From Penicillus capitatus (taxonomy: Eukaryota; Chlorophyta), in NCBI GenBank assembly GCA_965649825.1, contig OZ287704.1, forward strand, positions 1,016,935-1,080,934: a stretch of DNA of 64,000 bases. Reading direction: 5' to 3'. A program made the position numbers and the translations under genes. This document shows positions 32,982-44,648 of this stretch, piece after piece. The notes under the pieces are model-generated. The model was not told the DNA's origin. It made no database searches and saw nothing but the letters and a program-made list of their open reading frames with translations. Positions within the stretch are counted from its first letter, which is position 1, and each line of letters starts with the position of its first letter.

Positions 32982-34785
32982 ATGTCACGAGGCTATGCGT
33001 CGACCAGTCGCCAAGGCGGCGGGGGTCACCTGGACAAAGTTCAGCAGTTTGTCGTCTACCTCTATGAACACATACGGTGCGTTCCGGTATGGCACGTCGC
33101 TCTGAGAGATCGTCATGGGGCGGGCGTAGAGAGAAGAACATACCGGAGACGCGTTCTATGTACACGCGTTCTTTCTTTCGTCTGAGTGAAATGTACTTCA
33201 AGGATTCTGCCTGGCCTCCAGTCGAACAGATTTCTGAATTCGTCGACAGTGACAAAGTCTTCTGCCTGCTCTATCAGGTTCGATGGTTATCTGGGCCGTT
33301 CGTCCGGCCGAGTGGATTTGCTCTAGGAACTCTACTATCGTCATCTCTATGCCACTCTGTGGCCGAGTTTGGTCGATCGATCGCGGTCGTGGGATACTTA
33401 CTGTCAACTCTTCGACATCATTCTGCATGGAAAAGTGACGATGCAGTTGCCGAACGAATGGCTCTGGGACATGATCGACGAATTTCTCTATCAGTTCCAA
33501 GCCTATCACCAGTTCAAAGGAAAACCTTCTCAACAGAATCCCGAAGAACGCGCCGCAATTCGACAGATCGAATCGAGCGACGAGAAGGTACGTCGGCAAT
33601 GCTATCAGACCAAAAGAGCGAGACCGCCGACATTTTGCACATTGGTTTAGATCTGGGACATTCTGGATGTTCTCAACTACTTGGATGCCATTGTTAAGAA
33701 GTCCAACATCGAAGCATACATCCAGGAAGGAAGAGAAATCGATCTGCTGCAGAGAGAGGGATATGACCATCCCAGCAATGTCGTGATTGTGTTGGGATAC
33801 GTGTGCATGATCGGCCTGTCGCGTGTCCATGCATTGATTGGAGACTATGGAGGATCTCTCAAAGCACTGGCGCCTCTGAACATCCACGAGCCAAAGACCC
33901 TGTTCGCCACCAAGATCCCTGGATCATTCATCACGCTCTACTACTATGTTGCCTTCTCTTACCTCATGATGCGAAGGTGCTGTTCAAATGTGCGCTCTTA
34001 TCGAGCTCATGTCTTGTATGGTTAGATATATCGATGCGGCTACGTGTTTGAACGTCGTGCTGCTTTACGTTCCTAGTGCCAAGGAACTCATCTTCGATCG
34101 GACCAAAGTCAGTCAGCTGGAACGTAAAGAGGAGCAGATGTTTCAGCTTCTTGCCATTCTCGTGGCGCTATGTCCACGTGTTCAGATTCAGTACTTGGAT
34201 GACAGAGTGGCAGAGAGACTGATGGAGAACTTCGCTGACAAAGTTCAGGCCATGCGACGCGGAAACATCCACGTATACGATGAGCTCTTCTCCGCCGGCT
34301 GTCCCCGGTTCATCACGACCAATCCACCGGATACCAGCAGAGATCTCGACACCAATCAAGAGTCTTATCAGAATCAGCTCAGGCTCTTTGTGGAAGACGT
34401 GAAACAGAACACCAGTCTGCCAGATTTGCTGCAGTATATGCATCTGTACTCATCGATCTCGCTCACCAAGCTGGCCACGTTGCTGGACACAACGACAAGT
34501 GCGATTCGGACACAGCTCATGTGCATGAAGAGCAAGCAATTTGCAAAAATGCACAATCGAGAGGACACAGATCTGTTGAGTGGATCTTTCCACTATAGTG
34601 GAAGCATCGAATTCCATCTGGATATTGATACGGAGACTGGAGTGGAGTATCTGATGATTCAGGATAACGTGGTGAAGAAGAGCCATGCGCAGACGATGAT
34701 ACGCCACATTCACAAATTCCAAGATATTGTGCGCGATCTGAAACGTCTCCAGAGTGCAGCGAAGGAGACGGGAACGGCGTCCTGA
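32982..34785 (+). CDS. EIF3L: Translation initiation factor eIF3 subunit L
   Basis: Five exons joined by introns 33077-33129, 33278-33326, 33588-33650 and 33977-34025, all GT-AG and in phase. Colinear with animal and plant eIF3L throughout: VQQFVVYLYEHIR, RSFFRLSEMYFKDSAWPP, ELYYRHLYA, LPNEWLWDMIDEFLYQFQAY, VGIGLSRVHALIGDY-type helix, SFITLYYYVAFSYLMMRRY, VYDELFSAGCPRFI and IRHIHKFQDIVRDLKR. About 530 residues, the usual family length, ending in the PCI region. eIF3L is a peripheral subunit of the eIF3 complex on the 40S ribosome. An upstream in-frame ATG at 32919 would add 21 residues; 32982 is preferred. Its stop codon is 5 bp from the stop of the convergent gene. Confidence 0.95.
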
Positions 34786-34790
34786 GATTG

Positions 34791-35478
34791 TCAAGCGCCT
34801 TCTTTCTGAATCAAAACAAAAAGAGGCGTGTCGCCTAGCTTCGCACGGCCGGCCAAATCTGGCAACTCGATAATGACGGCTGCTTCGACCACCTCTGCCT
34901 TTGCGCGCTCTAACCGTACCAACAATCTCGCTCGTGCGTTTTCATACGTGAGGACATACTTAGCAGATTGATGGCCGCCTTCATAGTGCCTCCTGTCGCT
35001 ATCAAATCATCGATCTGCACAGCACGTCGATAACAGATCGACCATTGGGTGTATCCTTACGATCACGACACGTTGACCGGGTTGGACGGCATCCGAATGC
35101 ATCTCAATGGTATCGGATCCATACTCAAGGTCATAGGACTCCGAAATCTTCTCCCCTACAAAACATATCTCAAGCACTGTGCGTTTTGGCGATGGATCTG
35201 CCTGGGAGTTTGTTTGGTTTGCGCATGAGGACGAAGGGTACGTTGAGGGCCAAAGCGAGCGGTGCGCCAAACACGAAACCGCGTGATTCCAGCGCAGCGA
35301 TGGCGTCGATCTGTTGGTCTTTGTAACGTTCAGTCAGCAACTCCATCGCGTGCTGATAGGCTGCAGTGTTCAGCAGAAGGGTCGTTACGTCCCAGAAGAG
35401 AATTCCAGGCACGGGGAAATCTGGCACGCCACGAATCGCCCCGCTGATGGCGGCTTTCTTCTCTTGTTCATTGGCCAT
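34791..35478 (-). CDS. APT: Adenine phosphoribosyltransferase
   Basis: Four exons. Conserved blocks in order: [87 protein letters not shown] (PRPP-binding motif, split by an intron) and [20 protein letters not shown]. About 180 residues, typical for APRT, which salvages adenine to AMP with PRPP. Start ATG 35478 (MANEQEKK) fits the usual N-terminus. The frame stays open upstream to 35616 with an Arg-rich stretch, so a longer targeted form is possible. The product looks soluble and enzymatically intact. Confidence 0.93.
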
Positions 35479-35822
35479 TGTCACTCGGACGATGTCAAAA
35501 CGTTGTCGCCGTCGTCGCCGTCGGCACGAATGCAACGATGCGTCGCGTAATCGCCGGGCGATGGTGCCGCATGGTTGCCTTGGAAACGACAGGCTCATGC
35601 GCGATGTCCACGGCATGAGGCTGTGTTCTAAGTAGCTACCGATGGCGAAGCGATCAGTCGTCAGCGACAGGCGGTGATGACGAGGTCGGCGTCGTGATGC
35701 ACATGTGGTTCTGGACAGCTTCCATTTTGAAGAATACGTCGCTTTTGGCGACTGGCGTTCGGCGGTTGCGAATTTCGCCTAGTGTTCTCAGTACTGAAGT
35801 GCCTTCGACTCGCGAAGCTCCA
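35479..35822. other. Promoter region between APRT and RtcA
   Basis: About 340 bp between divergent genes. Short ORFs only. A TATATATA run at about 35839-35846 on the plus strand may serve the RtcA gene, or may lie in its first intron. Confidence 0.4.
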
Positions 35823-37427
35823 ATGAGTGACGTAGGCCATATATATACACACATCGTTGTGGAGAGAGGACGGATGTGATATACCTAGATACGTCGTCCA
35901 GTTAGAAAGGGAGGGACGAAGCCGCGCAAGAAAACGCGAAGCGAGGTCAAGTCGACGGAAAAGCTGACAACTCCGAAATTCGATGTCAATAAACTCAGAC
36001 AGGGATTTGAAATCGATGGTCGGAGATGCACGGCATCTTCCACTGCTTGTGCAATAACGCCTTTGCTTTATAGGAAGCTTTAAAGAAGGCGGTGGACAAA
36101 TCTTGAGAAATGCGTCAGCCTTAGGGGCTATCTTACGACAACAAATCTATGTGGATAACATCCGTGCAAGTAAGAGGATGCCGATGAAGGTCGGGCGTTG
36201 GAGACACAAGCGAGCCATGTGCTTAGATCGACCAAAGTCTGGACTGAGGCCTCAGCATTTGACGGGTTTGCAGCTCATGGCGGATATCTGTGAAGGAACT
36301 TTGCTGAATGGTGAAGTGGGTGCGACCACTGTTAATCTCAATCCTGGAGATCTCAAAGTGGGTCAGTTTTTTGGCGATACCGTAACCGCTGGAAGTGTAA
36401 CATTACTCATACAATCGATCCTACCACCACTACTTTTCGCCCAACCCGATGCAGAAGGGTAAGGCCTTTATGCAAAACGAAGCCTGTCCGTCATTCTGCG
36501 ATGATCTGCAGAAACGATGTATCTGTCGTGGAATTGAGAGGAGGGACAGATGTTGGAATGGCACCGCCAATAGATTACGTGCGTTATGTGTTGGCTCCTC
36601 TTCTTCGCTCCAAATTTGGCATCGAGCTGGAGGTGGATCTGATAAGACGTGGGTTCAATCCAATGGGTGGAGGCATTGTAAGGCTGAAGGTTCGAAGTCT
36701 GCCTGAAGGGCGACCTCTTCCTCCCATCGATTTGACAGATCCTGGAACGGTAAGCCTTGAAGACAGCCACGTCTAGTGGTGATGGCATCGATGCTGTTAG
36801 ATTTCACTGATGACCATTCACGCCTTTGCTGCCGGACGTTTCTTAGTGGCAAAAGGAGAGCAGCAAATTGTACAAGACGCAATCAACGATCTCAAGGCTT
36901 TATTTGGCATGCGCATTGAAGGCATGCTGCAAGTTCATGCCGTGCGCGAAACAGAACAGACGGCCGTGGATTCTGGTGCCGGTTGCTGCATTGTGGCGGA
37001 GAGCACAACGGGTCAGCTGTTTGGTGCCAGTGGCATGTTTCAAAGGGGATCCAAAGCGAAAAAGAGCACTTCTGCCTCAGAAAAGAAAAAAGGCACAGCA
37101 GGGAGCGATGCAGCATTTGAGATCTATGACTTCATCGAAAAACACAGTGGTGTAGATGACTGGTCACTCTATCGCTAAGGATCACACAATATTGCTTAAC
37201 CGTTTTCTTTTAGGATGCAGGATCAGTTGATTCTGTTCATGGCTCTGGCTGGTGGAAAATCTAGAATTCGAGTATGGGGTCCTACGTCTCACACAGAGAC
37301 AGCTATTCATGTGGCGCAGCAGTTAACGAATGCGAAGTTTAGCATGATCATGGACCAGCAGAATCCTCAGGCACCTTCGACCTGGATCATAGAGTGTGAA
37401 GGCATTGGCTTCACAAGGAAAGGATAA
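35823..37427 (+). CDS. RTCA: RNA 3'-terminal phosphate cyclase (RtcA type)
   Basis: Multi-exon. From about 35891 the frame reads a basic N-terminus (KPRKKTRSEVK), then FEIDG, and after an intron SFKEGGGQILRNASALGAIL. Further blocks: NIRANRPKSGLRPQHLTGLQ, GDTVTAGSVTLLIQSILPPL, RGGTDVGMAPPIDYVRYVLA, FNPMGGGIVRLKV, ISLMTIHAFAAGRF, CCIVAESTTGQLFGASG and QDQLILFMALAGG followed by THTETAIHVAQ-like SHTETAIHVAQQL carrying the catalytic His. The enzyme converts RNA 3'-phosphates to 2',3'-cyclic phosphates. Presence of the catalytic His region separates it from the inactive Rcl1 paralogue. Introns lie near 36013-36075, 36171-36228, about 36460-36510, 36748-36802 and 37162-37214. The first exon is uncertain: ATG 35823 with an intron to 35890 is one model. 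Confidence 0.88.
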
Positions 37428-37657
37428 CAGAGAGCACTTCACAAGCGTCATTTCTTCACATTGTGTCAACTCCATCAATTTTGTAAGACTGCCGACAGTG
37501 CTTTGCTTTGCTTCATTCTGTAACCATGGCTCCCTGCTTGTTTTCTTTTGCTTGAGCTTTTCGATCGTGATGAACTGGAATCCATGATTCATCATCATTG
37601 TTCTTATGAAGCTGGTGGATAGTTGCTCGACTGCAAAAAAGAAACAGATTTTAAATA

Positions 37658-39115
37658 TCATGACTGAGCGGATGAAACGTTGCTGAATACCGGCGCCATC
37701 GTGTGGAGTCCATGAGGAATGGAAGTTGCTGGTTGCTGAGTTGAATCGACCCCAAGAGTACTCAAAGTGGACATTGGTCCGCTGATTGGGGCCATGTTGT
37801 AAAGCTGAGGTGGAAATTGTTGAAAGTTAAGTGTTGCCATGGGTGGCACGACAGGCGCTTGTGTCATAGGAACAGATGATGACATCTGCTGCATGAGTGC
37901 TGGCGCTGTAGGCTGTTGCATCACACTTTGCGGCTGCTGCTGTTGTGGATAGACTGTTGGTGGAATGCCTCTCTGCGTAGAGACATCCACAGATTGAGAT
38001 TGTGGTGGTGGAAGATAGCTGGGAACAGCAGCTGCCTGTGGCTGGACAATGCTAATCAGACCGGCTGGATTAAGACTGCCGTCCACAGCTGTCACCAGCT
38101 GAGCCGGGTGATACGTACCGTCTGCTTGCAACACAAGAATCGCAGGGTGTGAGCCGAATCCTCCTAACCACACCTGTCACATCAACCTTGCCTGACAAAG
38201 GCCAGTCAAATCACCTGTTGGAGCTTGAATCAAAATCGGAGGCACAGAGGCATCCGTTTCAGCCGGAGTTGCCGATACCTCCTGTGGCGGCGCCGCCTTG
38301 ACCGGTTCAATCTGTTTCTGTGGTGGCGGTGTTGGCATGCGTGGCATGTGTGGTGGATATTGCTTCTTGCCTCGAGAGGCATCGTATCGGTTCAAAGAAT
38401 CTTGAACCTAAATCACATATCACACATACTCACTCTTCTATCGTTCACGACGAACAAATCGCCCACCATCTGCGTCGCCAGTTCCACGGCCGCCACATCA
38501 CCGGAGATGAACACGCACTGCAGCTCTTCCCCCTCTTCGTGCGCTGCACAGCCATCTCTCCATTGACAGGATCCATCACTCGTGGCCTGTGACTTACGTT
38601 CGACTCGAACACGTGCACGTGTCTCTTCTTCGATCTGCTTAATATTCTGTCCTTGTTTACCGATCAGACATCCAACGTTCTCAGGCTTCGTCTTGAGTGA
38701 GACGCTTGCGTGCATCTGTTTGGCGTAGTCGTCATCGACGGATGCGACGACGGAGCGCAGTTCCTCGAATGCCGCTTCGATCTGCACATGCAATACAAAG
38801 TCATGTCTGCAGACGACCCACCCCCACCCCGTCTGTCTTCCTTGGCTGTCATCGCACCTGTTCGCGTCGTCCACGGAGTTCGACAAAGGTTCGTGCGTTT
38901 TCGCTTTGTGGTGAGTGGACATGGACACTGGCGCCAGTGCGACTGCGAATACTCCTTGCCGTTCCACCTCCTTTGCCGATAACGGCGCCAACCATTTCGC
39001 GCTGAATATCGAACTCCATGCTGAGAAATGAAGGATCCTGATGAAAAGCTTCGTTGCCGAATTCGGTATCTTTGCGACTGCCGCCTCCACGCCATCCGCT
39101 ACTAAGCACGAGCAT
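37658..39115 (-). CDS. KH-domain RNA-binding protein with Gln/Pro-rich tail
   Basis: Start taken at ATG 39115 (MLVLSSGWRGGGSRKD). KH1 contains REMVGAVIGKGGGTARSIRS with the IGKGG GxxG loop. KH2 contains ENVGCLIGKQGQNIKQIEEE with an IGKQG loop. After KH2 the protein turns Pro/Gln/Met-rich (PHMPRMPTPPPQKQ; QPQAAAVPSYLPPPQSQS) to the stop at 37658. Introns at about 38848-38778, about 38458-38400 and 38215-38174 (42 nt, ending GATGTGACAG). Two GxxG-type KH domains plus a low-complexity tail fit a poly(rC)-binding-like mRNA regulator. An alternative upstream start at 39223 would add a hydrophobic stretch and seems less likely. Confidence 0.8.
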
Positions 39116-39324
39116 TCCCGTCAGAACGATGAAGGGAAGGAAGGCGAAGAGACGTGTTGCGTTGGTGGCGTGGACCGACGCGGCGTTGTTGCACCTCGGT
39201 ACCGTCGCGGTCGTTTGTTTCACCTCGGCCGCGTTTCATCGACTGGATGACGAAGGAAATGAAGCAGAGCCGAGAATGGCCGTGTAGACGCGAATGGCTG
39301 TCACATCCGTTGATCAGTCTTGTC

Positions 39325-39687
39325 ATGGGAAGGAAGAAACGACGCAGCAAAGACGACGATTGGACGCCGGATGCGGAATCCGAAGGCGACGCAGAAAACC
39401 AAAAGGAAAAGAAAGAAGCGAAGAAAACGAAGAGAAAGTCAAAACGCACGAAAACGGATCAAGAAGCAAATGGAGAAGTAAACGAGGATTTGGCCGCTCT
39501 CTACTTTCGCGCAATGGACACCGAGAAAACGGGAACCTTGACGCTGAGTCACATTCAGAAGATGATCGAGACGTTAGACGTCGATGTGTTGGAAGATCAG
39601 ATACAAGACATGATGACATATGCACATGATACGACACAGAGTACACAGGGTTTGGATCTAGAAGCTTTCTGCAAACTCGTGGTATGA
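39325..39687 (+). CDS. Small EF-hand-like protein with basic N-terminus
   Basis: A 120-residue single-exon frame. The N-terminal 45 residues are highly charged (RKKRRSKDDD; KKEAKKTKRKSKRTK). A degenerate EF-hand pair follows: DLAALYFRAMDTEKTGTLTL, then QIQDMMTYAHDTTQSTQGLD and LEAFCKLV. The first loop (DTEKTGTLTLSH) lacks the acidic residue at position 12, so calcium binding is doubtful. It resembles centrin- or calmodulin-derived histone-fold-like small proteins, without a firm match. CTGTCACATC lies 27 bp upstream of the ATG. Confidence 0.55.
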   Translation: MGRKKRRSKDDDWTPDAESEGDAENQKEKKEAKKTKRKSKRTKTDQEANGEVNEDLAALYFRAMDTEKTGTLTLSHIQKMIETLDVDVLEDQIQDMMTYAHDTTQSTQGLDLEAFCKLVV

Positions 39688-40903
39688 GCAGCTGCCTTAG
39701 ACGCGCCCTCATGATATGGCCGTCGATGGGTGGTGTCTATAGAAACACTTGAAGGAGAAGGATGTGTGATGGAAGGAATGAGGATGGTCCGAAGGTAGCA
39801 ATTGGAAAGAAACGGTTCTCTATGTTAAAAGCGTTGGTTGTGAATAATGCTTCTGTATACGACGGGCCTGCACGATGATGACAACTTTCTTCAATTTGTT
39901 ATGTGGCGGCGCAATGTTGTCACAAAGAATGGAAAGAACTGGACATTGAACTCGATCATCTGCACGCTCAATTCTGGACAACAGCAATGAACAGGTTTCT
40001 TCTTGATACAAGACAGCAAGGTTACACGTGGTGCATATAACGGTCGATTGAAAACATGTTATCTTTGGACACGTCATGTCGGTCATGTGTTGTAAATCGA
40101 TTTCGTTCGCACCGGCAATAGCTCGTGTCGTTCAGCGATTTCGGATGACAAAATGCTTCTTTCTGCGAATACGTTGAGGATAGAGTAGCTGGATGCGGTA
40201 AATGAACGACAAAGCAAATGACGACCGCCTGTAAAGAAAACACACAACCGTTTTGAGCGATGTTCTTCTTTGCTTGCCAAGGCAGGAATCGCACGTCAGA
40301 GAATTCGATTCGAGCCGGGTGAAATTTGGTTCTTGGTGGGAGCGCTGTTAAAAGTAGAAAGGTTGGTTGTCTCCTAAACGACGATAAGTGAAGCTCTGTT
40401 CAGTCGACGACATCAATGCCGTCGTCTAGAATACAAGAGCGCTCTTCCGGGCTACGGCACAGCAAATGAAGCAGAATACGAGTATTCGTATAAAGCTGCG
40501 GAATACAGCCACTCTAATTAAGCAAAGGTGAGAATTGGACTGTTCTTTGAAGAAACGGTACTTATTGATAGTCATCCGATCGTGAATGATGATCGAAGAT
40601 CCGAAGAGAGTGAATGATTTATCTGGTCACTTCCCTAAACATACCCTATCTACTCTCTCGCTGTCTTTTAAGTCGCACAATCCGGTAGGATTGTCTTTCT
40701 TTATTTGTCGGCCGTGGGTGCTGCGCTACAGGTCGTCGCATCAAGCCGTTGGTTGGTTAAACGGGAAGGACCTTTGGTTTTACGTTCCGCCTTTTGTCGT
40801 CGATCCAGTTTTATTCGACGCTATCTCGGCGTATTGTCTCTCCGCGTTTTACACCGCAGCAATCATCTAACAGCGTTGCGAGGTGAAGAGAAACCAGTTT
40901 TGC
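39688..40903. other. 1.2-kb gap, nothing recognised
   Basis: Only unsupported short ORFs (minus 40294-40022, plus 40586-40870). Two short inverted repeats are visible: GACGAC-atcaatgcc-GTCGTC near 40408-40428 and GAATAC-ga-GTATTC near 40477-40490. No RNA gene signature noticed. Confidence 0.45.
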
Positions 40904-41722
40904 ATGAATACTCTGCAGCCAGACTGTCTTCCGTTTGACGGCACGTGCAGATGCAGCCGCGACGGAGACATAACTCTTGCATTCGCGGACGGTTCTTTTC
41001 TGAAAACGCATTCCAAGTTTCTGCAACTGGCGTCTCCCATGTTCGATGCGATGCTCACAGACTGCTCTGAAAGAGAAAGAATAGATATGGAAAGAACGTC
41101 TAGACGAGCATGGATCCGTATTCTGAACTTCCTGCATCCATCGGCCCCACCTTTTGTATGGGACATCAACCCGTTCAAGGAAACAGATCTAATAGTACAG
41201 ACACGTATTCTCTGATAGGCCCTGTAGTGTTTTGGTATTTAGGCTGACATGGTTGAACAGGCGAGGAAGTTTAAGTTCGACTCTTTGCTGACGTTCTTGG
41301 ATGATTCGCTTTGCTTAATACTTCCTCCTAATTGCTTCTGTAATCTCGGAAGCAGCAAAACCGTCACAGTTGGGAGCAGCAGTAACGCCGGAAGTAGACT
41401 TTTCGGGAACAGAGCCGGCGCCTTTAGCTTCGGCTCCTCCGTCTTCGGAACCTCCATCCCAGAAGACATGGTGGAGTTTTGCCGCTTGGCAGTTCATTTT
41501 GAGTCAGAGTTGCCGAGAGTAAGCAAGAGGATTTGTTTACTGCTTAGCATCCACTTGCGGAAAATCGTCACCCTGGATCTTCAAAACCTTCTTAGCCACC
41601 AAGGAAGCGACTTTTCGGGTCATAATCGTGATGTAAAGATTTTCAAAAGTATTCTCGAGAATGCCAGCCTCGATTTCTTCAAGAAGCTGGTGGATGGTCT
41701 GCTGGTGGAACGTATTATATAG
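40904..41722 (+). CDS. BTB/POZ-domain protein
   Basis: Two exons with a 47-nt intron (about 41191-41237). The N-terminal part is BTB-like: DGDITLAFADGSFLKTHSKF, LQLASPMFDAML and DMERTSRRAWIRILNFLHPS. Exon 2 continues VEQARKFKFDSLLTFLDDSL, a Gly/Ser-rich insert (SSSNAGSRLFGNRAGAFSFG), then helical sequence to KLVDGLLVERII. About 255 residues. BTB domains dimerise or recruit cullin-3; no partner domain such as MATH or kelch is present. The minus strand is open across exon 2 as well but has no splice or start support. Confidence 0.65.
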
Positions 41723-41751
41723 GACCTTATCGCCGTTCGGATTCTTCACTG

Positions 41752-42384
41752 ATGGATCCGACCATCAAACTCTCTCGGGCACTGTCCTGTTTGGTTGAGT
41801 ATCGCTCAGAAACGAAGAAAGCGTGGGCTGTGTAAGAACCTTTTTTTATTCGTAACGCTATTGTTTCGCTCGCCGTCGTCAGCGATGCAAAAGATAAGAC
41901 AATCGCCGATAGATTCAGAGGTCTCAGTCAAAAATACAAACACTTCTCTCATTCGGCATAGCCTTGATTGGTGAAATGCACCTCGAAGCGTCGACTCTCT
42001 TAGTACCGACTTGTCCGCGGTGTTCCTTCTCGATCAAATGGCCGATCGAACACGCGGTGAACGTATGGTAATGACCATCAGAGCGCAATAAGCTGCACTG
42101 CAACGAATGTTTGTCGACAAAAGAACGAACAACGCGCAGCACAAGAATTCGTTGCTGCAAAAAGGCAAAAGAGTTGCAGGAGTTCAAGCACGTAAGAGTT
42201 TAGTGAGCGCCGTTCGGGTTTTCTCCGAGCACTTCGTTTTTTTGCCTTCACAGATATGATCGAACGGAATCGTGTTGAGCTCATCCGTGCTCCTTTTGTC
42301 AGCTCCAACTGCTACAAGCATCTGTCCATACCTATACCTAAGCGAAGGTTAACGCAATCGATGGCTTACCTTGGCGGATTGTAA
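41752..42384 (+). CDS. Possible small multi-exon gene, unrecognised
   Basis: Starts 29 bp after the BTB stop at ATG 41752: MDPTIKLSRALSCLVEYRSE, spliced (intron about 41837-41883) to DAKDKTIADRFRGLSQKYKH. Later frames, LSAVFLLDQMADRTRGERM, HKNSLLQKGKRVAGVQA and MIERNRVELIRAPFVSSN, can be joined by GT-AG introns and end at 42384 (YLGGL). One junction near 41930-41990 is out of phase in every option tried. No family recognised. Confidence 0.3.
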
Positions 42385-42784
42385 TTTGCCAAAAATAGCT
42401 GCCACATGAAGTGCAGAGAGGCTTATCGTTTGTTCCATAAGACATTGGCAGACTTGCCGTGTTGAACATCCGCAGACCAGATGTCGCGGTGGTACGATCC
42501 GCAATGGCCGGGAATACCATACCGTGTAACGAGAATGGATTTTAAATATCTAGAATCTTCACAAAAGACATGCAGATAATAAAGAGAATCACTAAAAACA
42601 AACAAGAAATCAAGGTAGAAAAAACACGTGTGTATGGAGGCTTTCTCAGCCGAGCGCTCGAGCGCTTGATGATTGACGGATCATCACCACTGCTCTTCGC
42701 GAGAGAGCCAATACTGTCACCTCCCTCTCTCGCATCAAATCTCGTCCATGTCGACCTTCTGGCTTCCATTCACTTAACTTCCTT

Positions 42785-44385
42785 TCATCCACAACTCTGT
42801 GTGGGACTAGAGGCTGTTTGGCTTTCTTTGTTGATGGCGTCATCTGCCTGAACGGCTTCAGAACATCTCTGTGGAGTCATACAGAATATCAGTCAAGAAC
42901 TACAGAACACATCTCCTGACCTTCTTTGGTGAGCAACCACCTGACTCATCCTCTGTGACAGAACTATCGTTCCCATCTGATCGCCTCCTCTTCTGCTTGA
43001 AGGCGGACGCAGAAATCCTCCTCGATCTTCTCCTTGGCGTCCTTGTGCGTCGAAGTGATAATTCGCCTTCCTGCATCTCGGCGTCCATTGCGGTCTCCTC
43101 GTCGATCTGCCGGTTGCCATGCCCTGCCGAGGCGTGTTGCAGCGAAGATCCTCCCAAATCGATGACCGGCGATCGGTTGTCGTCAGTGCGATCGGCTTTG
43201 CAGTCGCGGATCGTCTTATGAAGTTGACTGTCCAACAACTTTTGCAGTTTCAGCCAGGCTGCTTCCCTGCTGATTAGGTTTTGTTTGAGAGACTTAGTGC
43301 GTGCGTCTCGTCGATCCAAATCCCGGTCACGTCTACACACAAATCAAATCACTCGACCATGAACACAATGCAGTAGACAGGAACTACTGTCTGGCTTCCT
43401 GCATCGTGATGTCGTGTGTTGTATCCAGTTCTGCTTTTCTGCTCAGGCACACAGTGTGACAAAAGAGTGACATAAAGAAAGCTTTACTCTTTATCTAGAT
43501 CTGCCCTTCTTTGAATGACTCTCTCCTGCTCTGAATTCTTTCGAGTCAACAGAGCCTGCACCTCGTCATCCGTCACTCTCTTCTGTTCCAAAAAGGCATC
43601 TTCATTGTCAATCATGTCGTCCTCCAGCTCCAGAAGGAAGTCACGCTGACACTTTAGCTCACGCAATTCTATCTCCAATGGTTCCAAGTGACGGAGTTTC
43701 CACTCCCGCTGAGCGATATCTTCTTTGCGCTGATCAAGCAAGATGTCCCTGCAGCCATGACATGCCTCACGACCTTCCGGATGGTGAGACGCCTCTGCTC
43801 ACGTCTCATCAAGTCTCTGCTCCTTTTCATCCAGGTAGTCTTTACGTCGCTTGACGCTGTCGTTGCGTTCTTGTAAGTAGTCTTTGCAGACAGTGGCAAA
43901 GTCTGCCTTATCCTCTGCAAACTCCTCCTCCTCTGCGTTCAACTTCTCTTCTCTACAGAAAAAGACGGATAAGATTCCGTCTCGGCGTCCTATGGAAGGG
44001 CGACGGACTGTCGGTAGAGTTCCAGAATCTTGTCGACGAGAGACTCGCCAGTGAGACTCAGTGCAGTCTCTCTATCCAATAACCTCTTGTTCCATGCTTC
44101 GAGATCGTTTTTGAAACTGCGTGAAGACAACGCGCATAGTCCGTGTTGTGTCTGCGAATATAGACGCTCACTTTTGGAGTCTTTCAAAACGCGCGTAGAG
44201 ATCGTTGCTTTCGCGGTCTTCCTGCGAATGACGTAAGCGTCGTCGAGAAGTTCAAAGTGCGGGTGAGACTCACTGCCGTGCGCGGAAAGTTGCTCGGTCC
44301 TGAGTTCGCCATTTCCAGAAACACGATAGCCGGTAAACTGAACGAACGCACAGCCGGTTACGTCTGTCTGTTTATTCGTACGCAA
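42785..44385 (-). CDS. Coiled-coil protein, unrecognised
   Basis: Read from 44385 (MRTNKQTDVTGCAFVQFTGY). The first 130 residues are globular (ELLDDAYVIRRKTAKATIST; AWNKRLLDRETALSL). Long heptad-rich exons follow at about 43920-43484: KRRKDYLDEKEQRL, QREWKLRHLEPLEIELRELK, DEVQALLTRKNSEQERVIQR. The region at 43340-42900 (LKQNLISREAAWLKLQKLLD; RRTRTPRRRSRRISASAFKQ) is basic and Ser/Arg-rich, consistent with a nuclear protein. Introns of about 45-70 nt separate the exons and the stop falls near 42785. No named family; a structural or scaffolding role is the usual inference for such proteins. Confidence 0.55.
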
Positions 44386-44648
44386 TTTCGCAGTTGATGG
44401 GACGTTTCCTCAATCAGTCCGATTACAGATATATCATCGTCCTTCAATTGCACAAGAATGCCGTTTTGCTTTGCTTACATTCAGGTTCGTCGTAAAAAGA
44501 ACGATGTACGACGTTTGATTATAGGCAAACGATATACTCGAAGCAGACCCTATACCCAAAATAGGAGAACCCCAGTGGCCATGTCAGGAATGGCATTGGC
44601 ATTTGCCACGATCCGTGGAAATGGTGTAAGAAAGATATCCTTGCAGAC

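Noticed and set aside
41537-41749. A minus-strand ORF antisense to the BTB gene with helical-looking sequence.
   Set aside because: The plus-strand BTB model has an in-phase intron and domain match; the antisense frame has neither a splice-consistent extension nor a family match.
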